A stretch of DNA of 64,000 nucleotides from Stenotrophomonas maltophilia (lineage in GTDB: Bacteria > Pseudomonadota > Gammaproteobacteria > Xanthomonadales > Xanthomonadaceae): contig NZ_LYVJ01000008.1 of assembly GCF_001676385.1 (NCBI RefSeq), forward strand, positions 169,716 through 233,715. The letters run 5' to 3'. Shown piece after piece: positions 10,238-19,567 of this stretch; position 1 is the stretch's first letter, and every line of letters begins with the position of its first letter. A model generated the notes under the pieces. That model was given only the letters and a program-made list of their open reading frames with translations, was not told the origin of the DNA and did no database searches. A program made the translations under genes and the position numbers.

Positions 10238-11020
10238 ATGGTTGAGCCCATCGTCATCGAAGGGCAGCGTGCCTGGCTCAAGCAGTACGGCAAGGGAAGC
10301 CGCGCAGTGGCCCTGGGCCTGCTCAGTTTCGTTGCCCGCCGTTTCGATCTCGATGCCCTGCGCCCGCCACCGCATCGCGGCGGTGACGCTGCCCGTGAAA
10401 CCGAGGCCCGTCGCCTGGGAGAGCTGCAGGCACTGGGTGTGAACGTGCCCGACGTGCTGGGCAGCGGCCATGCCGCGCTGGTGATCGGCGACAACGGTAG
10501 TTCCTTCAATACCTGCCTGCGCGAAGCCGATGATGCGGGCCGCGACCGGCTGGTGATGGCGGCGATGCAGGCCATCGCCGAAGCGCACGCCCGCGGCGCG
10601 TATTTCGGCCAACCGTTGCCGCGCAACCTGACCTGGGATGGCGAGCGGGTGGGTTTCATCGATTTCGAGGAAGACCCGCTGGAAGTGATGGAACTGGCCG
10701 AAGCGCAGGCCAGGGACTGGTTGATGTTCGGCTATGGCGTGGCCAGGTACTACGCTGACCGCCCCGGTCACCTGCAGGCAATGATGGCTGAGGCGATGGG
10801 GGAAGTTCAGGCGCCGGTGCGCGAGCACGTGCACGCGATGAGCGGTCGCCTGCGCAGCCTGGCCCGGGTGTGCATGAAGCTGGGCCGTTCAGCGCGCGCA
10901 TTGGCCCATTCCATCTTCATCACCCATGGCGCCAGTACCGTCGGCGTCCTGATGCTGATCGGGCTGTGCGTAGATTTCTTCGCCGATGGCGAACTGGACG
11001 TCCTGCAGTTGTTCTGCTGA
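10238..11020 (+). CDS. RIO/LPS-kinase-like protein with degenerate catalytic loop and C-terminal membrane helix
   Basis: The 260-residue product lies inside the fab cluster. The central region is kinase-like: AHARGAYFGQPLPRN aligns with the HGDxxPxN catalytic loop of RIO/WaaP/Kdo-kinase proteins, and VGFIDFEEDP with the IDFE metal-binding loop. The usual His and Asp of the catalytic loop are replaced (FGQ), so classical kinase activity is doubtful. A hydrophobic segment near the C-terminus (residues about 232-250) suggests membrane attachment. AGGGAGG-like ribosome binding (tagggagga) precedes ATG 10238. The function is unknown. A role at the lipid A/fatty-acid junction is only suggested by position. 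Confidence 0.7.
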   Translation: MVEPIVIEGQRAWLKQYGKGSRAVALGLLSFVARRFDLDALRPPPHRGGDAARETEARRLGELQALGVNVPDVLGSGHAALVIGDNGSSFNTCLREADDAGRDRLVMAAMQAIAEAHARGAYFGQPLPRNLTWDGERVGFIDFEEDPLEVMELAEAQARDWLMFGYGVARYYADRPGHLQAMMAEAMGEVQAPVREHVHAMSGRLRSLARVCMKLGRSARALAHSIFITHGASTVGVLMLIGLCVDFFADGELDVLQLFC

Positions 11021-11029
11021 TGGCTGATC

Positions 11030-11070
11030 GGGGTCAGATCCCTTTTGCGCAGGAAAAGGGATCTGACCCC
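11030..11070. repeat. GGGGTCAGATCCC hairpin repeat
   Basis: ggggtcagatccctttt, a 7-nt loop and the exact complement give a 17-bp perfect stem. A decayed relative lies at 58195-58232. It sits inside the fab cluster between the kinase-like gene and fabD. Confidence 0.85.
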
Positions 11071-11180
11071 GTCGCCCCTGCCCGTCAATGCTCCATACGC
11101 CTGCATACGCGCACGTACAGACGACACAGCGGATTCGCCCTTATCATGGCCCGCTTCGATTGCAACAAGCGGATGACCGC

Positions 11181-12125
11181 GTGACCGAATCCACCCTCGC
11201 TTTTGTCTTCCCCGGCCAGGGCTCGCAGTCTGTGGGCATGCTGGCCGAGCTGGCCGAACTGCACCCGCAGGTGCGTGAGGCCTTCACCGAGGCATCCGAC
11301 GGTGCCGGCGTCGACCTGTGGGCACTGTCCCAGGGCGGCCCGGAGGAAATGCTCAACCGTACCGAATACACGCAGCCGGCCCTGCTGGCCGCGAGCATCG
11401 GCGTGTGGCGTGCCTGGAATGCCGTGGGCGGTCCGCGTCCGTCGGTGCTGGCCGGCCACAGCCTGGGCGAGTACACCGCCCTGGTCGCCGCCGGCGCGCT
11501 GAGCCTGCATGACGGTGCGCACCTGGTGCGCCTTCGTGGCCAGCTGATGCAGGACGCTGCACCGGCCGGTGTCGGCGCCATGGCGGCCGTGCTCGGTGCC
11601 GAGGATCAGCTGGTGCTGGACGTCTGCACCGAAGCAGCGGGCAGCCAGGTTGTGGTGCCGGCCAACTTCAATTCGCCCGGCCAGATCGTGATCGGTGGCG
11701 ACGCCGATGCGGTCGACCGTGCGCTGGCGCTGCTGGCCGAGAAGGGGGTGCGCAAGGCGGTCAAGCTGGCCGTCAGCGTGCCCTCGCACACCCCGCTGAT
11801 GCGTGAAGCCGCCAACCGCCTGGCCGAAGTGATGGCCGGTCTGTCCTGGCAGGCGCCGCAGTTGCCGGTGGTGCAGAACGTCGATGCCCAGGTGCACGAC
11901 GGCGTGGATGCCATCCGCACCGCGCTGGTCCAGCAGCTGTACCAGCCGGTACAGTGGACCGGTTGCGTGCAGGCCTTGGCCGCGCGCGGCATCGTCCGGA
12001 TCGCCGAGTGCGGTCCAGGCAAGGTGCTGACCGGCCTGGTCAAGCGCATCGACAAGGCCATCGACGGCCGTCCGCTGGCCACTCCGGGCGACTTCGAAGC
12101 CGCCCGCGAGGCTTGGTCGGCCTGA
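11181..12125 (+). CDS. fabD: Malonyl-CoA:ACP transacylase
   Basis: The 314-residue product starts at GTG 11181. VTESTLAFVFPGQGSQ is the normal start, and although the frame is open upstream, that stretch does not look like FabD. The active-site Ser is in GHSLGEYTAL (residues about 93-102), and the second catalytic His is in VPSHTPLM. It transfers malonyl from CoA to ACP for chain elongation. It lies between the kinase-like gene and fabG, as in other fab clusters. Confidence 0.97.
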   Translation: MTESTLAFVFPGQGSQSVGMLAELAELHPQVREAFTEASDGAGVDLWALSQGGPEEMLNRTEYTQPALLAASIGVWRAWNAVGGPRPSVLAGHSLGEYTALVAAGALSLHDGAHLVRLRGQLMQDAAPAGVGAMAAVLGAEDQLVLDVCTEAAGSQVVVPANFNSPGQIVIGGDADAVDRALALLAEKGVRKAVKLAVSVPSHTPLMREAANRLAEVMAGLSWQAPQLPVVQNVDAQVHDGVDAIRTALVQQLYQPVQWTGCVQALAARGIVRIAECGPGKVLTGLVKRIDKAIDGRPLATPGDFEAAREAWSA

Positions 12126-12206
12126 TTTCCCTGTTCCTTCCGACCGCACCGGTCGCCGTTGCAAGCGGCACGGGTGCGGCGGTCGCCCCAGCCCGAGGAA
12201 AACATC

Positions 12207-12950
12207 ATGAGCAAGCCCCTGCAGGGTGAAATCGCACTGGTCACCGGTGCCAGCCGTGGCATTGGTGCCGCCATCGCCGATCTGCTGGCCGCCCAGGGCG
12301 CCACCGTCATCGGCACCGCCACCACCGAATCCGGCGCTGCCGCGATCGGTGAGCGGCTGGCCGCCCACGGGGGCCACGGCCGTGCGCTGAACGTCACTGA
12401 CGCTGCCGCGCTGGAGAGCGTGCTGGACGGCATCGCCAAGGAATTCGGACCGATCTCGATCCTGGTCAACAATGCCGGGATCACCCGCGACAACCTGCTG
12501 ATGCGCATGAAGGACGAGGACTGGGCGTCGATCATCGACACCAACCTGACCAGCGTGTTCCGCACCAGCAAGGCGGTGATGCGCGGCATGATGAAGGCAC
12601 GCAAGGGCCGCATCATCAACATCGCATCGGTGGTGGGCGTGACCGGCAATGCCGGCCAGGCCAACTACGCCGCTGCCAAGGCCGGCATCATCGGCTTCAG
12701 CAAGTCGCTGGCCAAGGAAATCGGTTCGCGCGGTGTCACCGTCAATGTTGTCGCACCTGGCTTCATCGACACCGACATGACCAAGGCGTTGCCGGAAGAA
12801 GCGCGTACCGCGCTGATCAATGACATCGCCCTCGAACGCCTGGGTTCGCCGGAAGACATCGCCCATGCGGTGGCCTTCCTGGCCAGCCCGGCTGCCGGTT
12901 ACATCACCGGCGAAACCCTCCATGTGAACGGCGGCATGTACATGCCGTAA
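12207..12950 (+). CDS. fabG: 3-oxoacyl-ACP reductase
   Basis: The 247-residue product is a full-length SDR enzyme. The cofactor motif is TGASRGIG (residues about 14-21), the catalytic Ser is in NIASVVG, YxxxK is in ANYAAAKAG, and the Asn is in VNNAGITRDN. It reduces 3-ketoacyl-ACP with NADPH in the elongation cycle. The start is ATG 12207, preceded by cccgaggaaaac as the ribosome binding site. It lies between fabD and acpP. Confidence 0.98.
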   Translation: MSKPLQGEIALVTGASRGIGAAIADLLAAQGATVIGTATTESGAAAIGERLAAHGGHGRALNVTDAAALESVLDGIAKEFGPISILVNNAGITRDNLLMRMKDEDWASIIDTNLTSVFRTSKAVMRGMMKARKGRIINIASVVGVTGNAGQANYAAAKAGIIGFSKSLAKEIGSRGVTVNVVAPGFIDTDMTKALPEEARTALINDIALERLGSPEDIAHAVAFLASPAAGYITGETLHVNGGMYMP

Positions 12951-13102
12951 GCAAGGGGCGCAGGGATTGCGCCGCAAGTGGTTGATCTGCGGAGGTTTTT
13001 GCTGCAATGCAAGGCCGCGCCGGTTTCCACTACACTATCCCACGGCCATCGCCTTTGATGGCGACCACTTTTGAACCACAACTCCATCTGGAGCGAGATC
13101 CC

Positions 13103-13342
13103 ATGAGCACCATCGAAGAACGCGTCAAGAAAATCGTCGTCGAACAGCTTGGCGTCAAGGAAGAAGAAGTCACCAACAGCGCATCGTTCGTCGATGACCT
13201 GGGCGCTGACTCGCTGGACACCGTCGAGCTGGTGATGGCGCTGGAAGAAGAATTCGAGTGCGAGATCCCGGACGAAGAAGCCGAGAAGATCAGCACCGTG
13301 CAGGCCGCCATCGACTACATCAAGGCCCACGTCAAGGCCTGA
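13103..13342 (+). CDS. acpP: Acyl carrier protein
   Basis: The 79-residue acidic protein has the phosphopantetheine attachment Ser in [20 protein letters not shown] (residues about 33-52). The start is ATG 13103 with a GGAG ribosome binding site (tctggagcgagatcccatg). It is the carrier of growing acyl chains for FabD/F/G/H. The 152-bp gap before it probably holds a dedicated promoter, as usual for this highly expressed gene, but I see no clear consensus boxes. Confidence 0.98.
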   Translation: MSTIEERVKKIVVEQLGVKEEEVTNSASFVDDLGADSLDTVELVMALEEEFECEIPDEEAEKISTVQAAIDYIKAHVKA

Positions 13343-13395
13343 TGTCAGACGGCAGTGCGCGTGCGGGCATCCGCCCGGCGCGCACCGCACCCCAT

Positions 13396-13415
13396 GGGGC
13401 CGCTGTTGCGGCCCC
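13396..13415 (+). terminator. Hairpin after acpP
   Basis: ggggccgc-tgtt-gcggcccc gives an 8-bp GC stem followed by gtgtgtttg. It lies between acpP and fabF and could be an attenuator that lets acpP be expressed more than fabF. Confidence 0.55.
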
Positions 13416-13485
13416 GTGTGTTTGAGCATCACACCGAAGCAAACCGAGTTGCCCGTTGAAATCATCCGGGCCAGGAGAATCAGCA

Positions 13486-14748
13486 ATGAAGCGTCGCGTC
13501 GTCGTAACCGGCCTGGGTATCGTCTCGCCGTTGGGCAATGATCTGGCCAGCAGCTGGGAAGGCATCATCCACGGTCGCTCGGGCATCGGTCCGCTGACCC
13601 ACATTCCTGATGCCTACCTGGATCGCTTCACCACCAAGATTGCAGGTGAGGTCAAGGGCTTCGACATCACCGCCGACAACGAACTGTTCGGCAAGTACCG
13701 GGTCAGCGGCAAGGATGCCAAGAAGATGGACCCGTTCATCCATTACGGCCTCGGTGCCTCGTTCATGGCCCTGCATGACTCGGGCCTGGAGATCACCGAC
13801 GCCAATGCCGAACGCATCGGCGCCATCGTCGGCGCCGGCATCGGCGGCCTGCTCGGCATCGAAGAGCAGACCATCGAGTTCCATGAGGGCAAGAAGATCT
13901 CGCCCTTCTACGTGCCCAAGACCATCATCAACATGCTACCGGGCCAGCTGAGCATCATCGCTGGCCTGAAGGGCCCGTCGTTCTCGGCGGTCTCGGCGTG
14001 CGCGACCTCGAACCATTCGATCGGTACTGCGATGCGCATGATCCAGTACGGCGATGCCGACGTGATGGTGGTCGGTGGTGCCGAGCGAGGCTCTTCGCCG
14101 ACCGCCGTGGGCGGCTTCTGCGCGATGAAGGCGATGAGCACCCGCAACGATGCCCCGGAACAGGCTTCACGCCCGTGGGACAAGGACCGTGACGGCTTCG
14201 TGCTGGGCGACGGTGCCGGCATCCTGATCCTGGAGGAGTACGAGCACGCCAAGGCCCGTGGCGCGAAGATCTACTGCGAACTGGCCGGCTTCGGCGCCAG
14301 CTCCGATGCCTACCACATGACCGCGCCGAGCGAGAACGGCGAGGGCGCTGCGCGCTGCATGGTCATGGCCATGAAGGACGCCGGAGTGACCCCGGAACAG
14401 GTGGGTTACCTCAACGCGCACGGCACCTCCACGCCGCTGGGCGACCTGGGCGAGACCATGGCGATGAAGACCGCCTTCGGCGACCACGCCTACAAGATGA
14501 TGGTCAGTTCCACCAAGTCGATGACCGGCCACCTGCTGGGCGCGGCCGGCGGCGTGGAGGCGATCTTCTCGGTGATGGCGCTGCAGGACAACGTCATTCC
14601 GCCGACCATCAACCTGCAGGAGCCGGGCGAAGGCTGCGACCTGGACTACGTGCCCAACGAAGCGCGCCAGGCCAAGGTCGATGTGGTGATGTCCAATGGC
14701 TTCGGCTTCGGTGGCACCAACGGCACGCTGGTCTTCAAGCGCGTCTGA
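13486..14748 (+). CDS. fabF: Beta-ketoacyl-ACP synthase II
   Basis: The 420-residue product starts at ATG 13486 with an AGGAG ribosome binding site. The catalytic Cys is in [16 protein letters not shown] (about 169), and the two His are in [11 protein letters not shown] and [12 protein letters not shown]. It elongates acyl-ACP by decarboxylative condensation with malonyl-ACP. It follows acpP, the standard order, and is the last fatty-acid gene before pabB. Confidence 0.98.
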   Translation: MKRRVVVTGLGIVSPLGNDLASSWEGIIHGRSGIGPLTHIPDAYLDRFTTKIAGEVKGFDITADNELFGKYRVSGKDAKKMDPFIHYGLGASFMALHDSGLEITDANAERIGAIVGAGIGGLLGIEEQTIEFHEGKKISPFYVPKTIINMLPGQLSIIAGLKGPSFSAVSACATSNHSIGTAMRMIQYGDADVMVVGGAERGSSPTAVGGFCAMKAMSTRNDAPEQASRPWDKDRDGFVLGDGAGILILEEYEHAKARGAKIYCELAGFGASSDAYHMTAPSENGEGAARCMVMAMKDAGVTPEQVGYLNAHGTSTPLGDLGETMAMKTAFGDHAYKMMVSSTKSMTGHLLGAAGGVEAIFSVMALQDNVIPPTINLQEPGEGCDLDYVPNEARQAKVDVVMSNGFGFGGTNGTLVFKRV

Positions 14749-14755
14749 GCGAGTT

Positions 14756-14812
14756 GTAGCGTCGGGCCATGCTCGACTCCGCCGTTGTGTAGAGTCGAGC
14801 CATGCTCGACTG
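14756..14812. repeat. Two SMAG repeats in the same orientation
   Basis: gtagcgtcgggccatgctcg begins at 14756 and gtagagtcgagccatgctcg begins at 14789. Both have the GTAG head and a palindromic body. They are head-to-tail between fabF and pabB. Confidence 0.85.
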
Positions 14813-14882
14813 AACGTGCGTCACGCACGAGGAGGCCGCCGCAAGGCGGCTTCCGTGCATCTGAATCCCTGAACCGGCCGCC

Positions 14883-16246
14883 ATGACCCATGCACCGCTG
14901 ATCCACCCGCTGCCGCACCCGATCGATCTGCTGGCCCTGCAGCAGCACGACCCGGCGCGATTCCCGCTGCTGATGGAATCCACCGCCTCGGGCACCGCCC
15001 AGGGCCGCTGGAGCCTGCTGTTGGCCGCACAGGGCGGCAGCCTGCGCCTGGACGCCGATGGCCGGGTGCGCGACGAGCGCGACACCGAGCATGGGGGCAG
15101 CTTCCTGGAGGTGCTGGACCGCGCCTGGCAGGGCGAACGCCTGCCGCATGACCACAGCCACAGCCTGCCGTTCCGGGGTGGTTGGGCGTTGATGCTGGAC
15201 TACGAAGTGGCCAGCCAGATCGAACCGGTGCTGCCGGCGCGCGCGCGCGCCGACGGCCGCCCGACCGCGCTGGCGCTGCGCTGCCCGGCGGCGGTACTGC
15301 ACGACCATCACAACGATGCCAGCTTCGTCATCGCCGAAGCCGGCGAGCAGGCACTGCTGGAGGCGCTGGTGGCCCTGGCCTCGCAGGCGTTGCCGGAAGC
15401 AGGGCTGGCCTGGCAGCCGCCGCAGTCGGTGGACGAGGACGCCCCGCGTCGCTTCACCGATGGTGTACGCCGGGTGATCGAATACCTGCGTGCCGGCGAC
15501 GTGTTCCAGGTGAACCTGTCGCGACGCTGGAGTGCCCGGTTTGCCACGCCGGTCAGCCCGCAGGCGCTGTATGCGCAGTTGCGCCGCGCCAACCCTGCAC
15601 CGTTTGCCGGCCTGTTCAGCGCGCACGGCCGCCACGTGGTCAGCTCCTCGCCGGAGCGGCTGGTATCGGTGCATGCCGGCCACGCGCAGACCCGGCCGAT
15701 TGCCGGCACGCGTCCGCGCTTCGAGGGCGACGATGATGCGGCGCGCATCCAGGAGCTGGTGGGCCACCCGAAGGAACGTGCCGAACACGTGATGCTGATC
15801 GACCTGGAACGCAACGACCTGGGCCGCATCTGCCTGCCGGGTACGGTGGTGGTTGATGAACTGATGACCGTGGAGAGCTATGCCCATGTGCATCACATCG
15901 TCAGCAATGTCAGCGGCCGCCTGCGCCCGGAGGTCACGCCGGGCGAGGTGATCGCTGCGACGTTCCCCGGCGGCACCATCACCGGCTGCCCCAAGGTGCG
16001 CTGCATGCAGATCATCGGCGAGCTGGAGCAGGTCCCGCGCGGTGCCTACACCGGCGCGTTCGGCTGGCTGAACCGCGATGGCGACCTGGACCTGAACATC
16101 CTGATCCGCACCGCCGAGGTGGATGCCACGAGGTCAGCTTCCGCACCGGCGCCGGCATCGTGGTCGATTCGGACCCGGACAGGGAACTGGACGAGACCCG
16201 CGCCAAGGCGCGCGGCCTGCTGCGCGCGCTGGGCCAGCAGGGGTAG
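14883..16246 (+). CDS. pabB: Aminodeoxychorismate synthase component I; frameshifted near the 3' end as read
   Basis: This is a chorismate-binding enzyme that makes 4-amino-4-deoxychorismate for folate. The core motifs are present: RRVIEYLRAGDVFQVNLSRR, PFAGLFSAHGRHVVSSSPER, and the terminal GGTITGCPKVRCMQIIGELE. Near 16125 the frame shifts. Adding one G (gtggatggccacgag) restores the family ending, which reads HEVSFRTGAGIVVDSDPD and closes at TAG 16246. As read, the frame runs on into unrelated sequence to 16316. The pabC lyase usually found between fabF and mltG is absent here. The break is probably a sequence error. Confidence 0.92.
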
Positions 16247-16268
16247 TGCCGGTGGGTGCCAGTGTTGT

Positions 16269-16294
16269 GGTGGGTGCCGACCGTTGGTCGGCAC
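16269..16294. repeat. REP repeat of the GTGGGTGCCGACC family
   Basis: ggtgggtgccgaccgttggtcggcac is written here as a head ggtgggtg followed by the palindrome gccgaccgttggtcggc. The same sequence flanks the transposase at 52227. Confidence 0.85.
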
Positions 16295-16371
16295 GCAGAT
16301 GCCACCCCGGTCATGACCCCACATCACCGGCACGGTATCCTGCACGACGGAATCGAGTTCAGAGGTAGTCC

Positions 16372-17433
16372 ATGGCGGGAGCCAAGCGCGGATGTCTGTT
16401 CGTGGTAACGCTGGGGGTGGTGCTGGCCGCCATCCTGGCCGGTGCGGGCGCGTGGTTCTTCTACCAGCAGGGCCGGTTCGCCGATGCGCGGATCACCCCG
16501 ACTGCCGAAAGCGTGGTCATCGCCAGTGGCGACGGCATGAACAGCGTACTGCGCAAGCTGCGCGATGCCGGCGTGGATGAAGGCCAGGACACCCAGTGGC
16601 AGCTGCTGGCGCGCCAGCTCGACGCAGCCGGCAAGCTGAAGGTGGGCGAGTACGCGCTCAGCAACGAGCTGACGCCGCGCGAACTGCTGCTGCGCATGCG
16701 CGCCGGCAAGGTGCTGCAGCACCGGGTCACGATCGTCGAGGGCTGGAACATCCGCCAGCTGCGTGCCGCGCTGAAGCGTGCCGAGCCGCTGCTGCACACC
16801 ACCGACACCCTCGATGACGCCGCGCTGATGCAACGTCTCGGTTTCGCCGGCCAGCATCCGGAAGGCCGCTTCCTGCCAGAGACTTACGTCTACCAGCGCG
16901 GCGACAGTGATCTGGATGTGCTCAAGCGGGCGCACGCGGCCATGGAGAAGGCGCTGGACGAAGCGTGGGAAAGCCGCGCGCCGGACCTGCCGATCAACTC
17001 GCCCTACGAACTGCTGACGCTGGCCTCGATCATCGAGAAGGAAACGGCGCTGGCCGGTGAGCGCCCGCAGATTGCCGGCGTGTTCATGCGCCGCCTGAAG
17101 ATCGGCATGCGCCTGCAGACCGACCCGACCGTCATCTATGGCCTTGGTGCGGCTTATGACGGCAACATCCGCCGGCGCGACCTGAGCACCGATACGCCTT
17201 ACAACACCTACACCCGTTCCGGACTGACCCCGACCCCGATCGCCATGCCCAGCCGTGACGCGCTGATGGCCGCCGCACAGCCGGCGCCGGGTGATGCGCT
17301 GTACTTCGTGGCCGTCGGTGATGGCAGTGGCGCACACGCGTTCTCGTCCAGCCTGGACCAGCACAACGCGGCGGTTGCCCGCTACCTGCGGCAACTGCGC
17401 CAGCAACGTACCCAGGAGACCCCGGCGCAATGA
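16372..17433 (+). CDS. mltG: Endolytic transglycosylase MltG (YceG)
   Basis: The 353-residue product has an N-terminal membrane anchor (residues about 9-30), a LysM-like domain, and the catalytic Glu in LASIIEKETAL (about residue 224). Downstream TDPTVIYGLG and RSGLTPTPIAMPS are family signatures. It cleaves nascent peptidoglycan glycan strands at the membrane and sets their length. Its stop overlaps the tmk start (ATGA), so mltG-tmk-holB-pilZ are translationally coupled. Confidence 0.97.
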   Translation: MAGAKRGCLFVVTLGVVLAAILAGAGAWFFYQQGRFADARITPTAESVVIASGDGMNSVLRKLRDAGVDEGQDTQWQLLARQLDAAGKLKVGEYALSNELTPRELLLRMRAGKVLQHRVTIVEGWNIRQLRAALKRAEPLLHTTDTLDDAALMQRLGFAGQHPEGRFLPETYVYQRGDSDLDVLKRAHAAMEKALDEAWESRAPDLPINSPYELLTLASIIEKETALAGERPQIAGVFMRRLKIGMRLQTDPTVIYGLGAAYDGNIRRRDLSTDTPYNTYTRSGLTPTPIAMPSRDALMAAAQPAPGDALYFVAVGDGSGAHAFSSSLDQHNAAVARYLRQLRQQRTQETPAQ

Positions 17434-18095
17434 GTCCCGCGCTGCTTCGCCATCCCCGTTTCGTCAGCCTGGAAGGCGGCGAGGGCGCGGGCAAGACCAC
17501 TGCCATCAATGCCATCCGTGACTGCCTGCGCCGGCACGGCCACGAGGTGGTGCTGACCCGCGAGCCGGGCGGTACCCCCCTGGCCGAGCGCATCCGCGGC
17601 CTCGTGTTGAAGCCCGATGCCGAGATCGCTGCCGAACCGCTCAGTGCCGAGGCCGAGCTGCTGCTGGTGTTCGCCGCGCGGGCGCAGCATGTGCGGCAGG
17701 TGATCCAGCCCGCGCTGCAGCGCGGCGCCTACGTGCTGAGCGATCGCTTCACCGATTCCAGCTATGCGTACCAGGGCGGTGGCCGTGGCCTCGATCCGCA
17801 GTGGATCGCCGATCTGGAGCGTCGCGCGGTGGGCCTGTTGCCAGGCCTGACCCTGCTGCTGGACGTGGATGTGGCGGTAGGCCGTGCGCGCGCCAATGGC
17901 CGCGACCTGTGGCCGGACCGTATCGAGAGCGAGCAGGACGATTTCTTCCAGCGCGTGCGCGCGGTATTCCGCGACCGGGCGCAGCAGGATCCGCAGCGCT
18001 TCGCGCTGATCGACGCCGGGCAGGTGCAGGAGCGCGTGGCCGCCGATGTGGTCGCGCGTGTCGAGCGCTGGCTGCAGGACGGGGAGGGCGCATGA
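17430..18095 (+). CDS. tmk: Thymidylate kinase
   Basis: The 221-residue product has the P-loop LEGGEGAGKTTAINAI (residues about 12-27), the DR(F/Y) substrate motif DRFTDSSYAYQGGGRG, and the LID region ARANGRDLWPDRIES. It phosphorylates dTMP to dTDP. It overlaps mltG and holB by 4 bp each. The order mltG-tmk-holB is widespread. Confidence 0.97.
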   Translation: MSPALLRHPRFVSLEGGEGAGKTTAINAIRDCLRRHGHEVVLTREPGGTPLAERIRGLVLKPDAEIAAEPLSAEAELLLVFAARAQHVRQVIQPALQRGAYVLSDRFTDSSYAYQGGGRGLDPQWIADLERRAVGLLPGLTLLLDVDVAVGRARANGRDLWPDRIESEQDDFFQRVRAVFRDRAQQDPQRFALIDAGQVQERVAADVVARVERWLQDGEGA

Positions 18096-19048
18096 GCACG
18101 TTCTCGCCGTGGCAGCAGCGCGCGTTCGAACAGACCGTGGCGGCGCTCGATGCCGGGCGCCTCGGCCATGGCCTGCTGATCTGCGGGCCGGCCGGGCTGG
18201 GCAAGCGTGAGGTGGCGCTGGCGCTGGCCGACCACGTGCTGGCGCAGGGTGATGCCGCCCACGCCACGCGCACGCGCCAGCTGATCGCCGCCGGCACCCA
18301 TCCGGACCTGCAGCTGGTCAGCTTCATTCCGAACAAGAGCGGCGACAAGCTGCGCACCGAGATCGTCATCGAGCAGGTGCGCGAGATCACCGACAAGCTG
18401 GCGCTGACCCCGCAATACGGCGTCGCGCAGGTGGTGATCGTCGACCCTGCCGATGCGATCAACCGCTCGGCCGCCAACGCGCTGCTGAAGACGCTGGAAG
18501 AGCCGCAACCCGGCCGCTATTTGTGGCTGATCAGCAGCGACCCGGCGCGCCTGCCGCAGACCATCCGCAGCCGCTGCCAGCGCCTGGAATTCAAGCTGCC
18601 GCCGCAGCACGAAGCGCTGGCCTGGCTGCAGCAGCAGGGCCACGGCGAGGCACCGGCGCGCGAGGCGCTGGAGGCTGCGCGCGGCCATCCGGGCCTGGCC
18701 GACAACTGGCTGCGCGACGATGGCCTGGGCCTGCGCCGCGAAGTGGGGCGCGAGCTGGAACAGCTGGCCGTCGGCAAGGTGGGGGCGGTGGAGCTGGCAC
18801 AGAAGTGGTGTGGGGACGAGAATGCAGCGCTGCGGCTGCGCTTTGCCGCCGATCTGGCGCTGGCCCAGGCCAGTACCGACGCCTTGACCACGCCTGAGCG
18901 ATTGCACAAGCTTGCGGCCTGGTTCGACGCTGCCAACCGCACCCGCGACCTGCTGCGCACCACGGTGCGTGCAGACCTAGCGGTGGTCGAGTTGCTGCTG
19001 GCCTGGAACAAGGTGAACGAGCGGCCTGCCGCAAGGGGAAATCGATGA
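18092..19048 (+). CDS. holB: DNA polymerase III subunit delta prime
   Basis: The 318-residue product is an AAA+ clamp-loader subunit. The P-loop-like motif is LICGPAGLGKREVALALA, followed by AGTHPDLQLVSF and RSAANALLKTLEEP, the usual delta-prime segments. The zinc-binding cysteines that E. coli HolB has before GTHPD are missing: here the stretch is GDAAHATRTRQLIAAGTHPD. The start is ATG 18092, overlapping tmk. It is a component of the clamp loader with HolA and DnaX. Confidence 0.95.
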   Translation: MSTFSPWQQRAFEQTVAALDAGRLGHGLLICGPAGLGKREVALALADHVLAQGDAAHATRTRQLIAAGTHPDLQLVSFIPNKSGDKLRTEIVIEQVREITDKLALTPQYGVAQVVIVDPADAINRSAANALLKTLEEPQPGRYLWLISSDPARLPQTIRSRCQRLEFKLPPQHEALAWLQQQGHGEAPAREALEAARGHPGLADNWLRDDGLGLRREVGRELEQLAVGKVGAVELAQKWCGDENAALRLRFAADLALAQASTDALTTPERLHKLAAWFDAANRTRDLLRTTVRADLAVVELLLAWNKVNERPAARGNR

Positions 19049-19398
19049 GTGCCAGCAACGCCCGCCAGGGCATCCTGTCCCTGGCCGTGAAGGACAAAGC
19101 CGCGCTGCACAGCGCGTACATGCCGTTCGTGAAGAATGGCGGCATCTTTGTGCCCACGCCCAAGCGCTACTTCCTGGGTGACGAGGTATTCCTGCTGTTG
19201 ACCCTGCCCGATTCCAGCGAGCGCCTGCCGGTGGCCGGCAAGGTGATCTGGGTGACCCCGGCCGGCGCGCAGGGCAACCGCACCGCCGGCATCGGCGTGC
19301 AGCTGGCCGAGGGTGCCGAAGGCGAGGGCGTGCGCCACAAGATCGAGACCCTGCTGGCCGGCCTGACCAGCTCGGACAAGCCGACCCATACGATGTGA
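19045..19398 (+). CDS. pilZ: Type IV pilus protein PilZ (atypical PilZ domain)
   Basis: The 117-residue product starts MSASNARQGILSLAVKDKAA and is a single PilZ domain. The RxxxR motif and the DxSxxG motif needed for cyclic-di-GMP are not evident, as in the atypical PilZ of Xanthomonas and Pseudomonas that binds PilB and FimX instead of c-di-GMP. It is needed for type IV pilus biogenesis. It is coupled to holB by a 4-bp overlap. Confidence 0.94.
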   Translation: MSASNARQGILSLAVKDKAALHSAYMPFVKNGGIFVPTPKRYFLGDEVFLLLTLPDSSERLPVAGKVIWVTPAGAQGNRTAGIGVQLAEGAEGEGVRHKIETLLAGLTSSDKPTHTM

Positions 19399-19456
19399 TT
19401 CCCGTAGCGCCGGCCGCGCCCGGCGGACTGCGAATCACCTGTGGCGCCGCTGCTCC

Positions 19457-19481
19457 GTAGAGGCGAGCCATGCTCGGCTGC
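19457..19481. repeat. SMAG-like repeat before tRNA-Val
   Basis: gtagaggcgagccatgctcg begins at 19457. It has the GTAG head and a slightly diverged palindrome (cgagc/gctcg). It lies between pilZ and the tRNA promoter. Confidence 0.75.
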
Positions 19482-19519
19482 ACAGCCCGGAATACCGGTG
19501 AACACGAACGTGAAAAGTG

Positions 19520-19547
19520 TTGACGACCTCTGAAAAGCCCCTATAAT
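19520..19547 (+). promoter_or_regulatory. Sigma-70 promoter of tRNA-Val
   Basis: A -35 box ttgacg (19520-19525) and a perfect -10 box tataat (19542-19547) are separated by 16 bp. They lie about 20 bp upstream of the tRNA 5' end, which fits a short-leader stable-RNA promoter. Confidence 0.8.
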
Positions 19548-19567
19548 GAGCGGCTCAGCAACACACC

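Noticed and set aside
11085..13007. Very long minus-strand open frame opposite fabD and fabG (640 codons)
   Set aside because: It lies opposite two clear fab genes. High GC makes long frames opposite coding genes common. The sequence has no domain and is rich in His, Gln, Arg and Gly.
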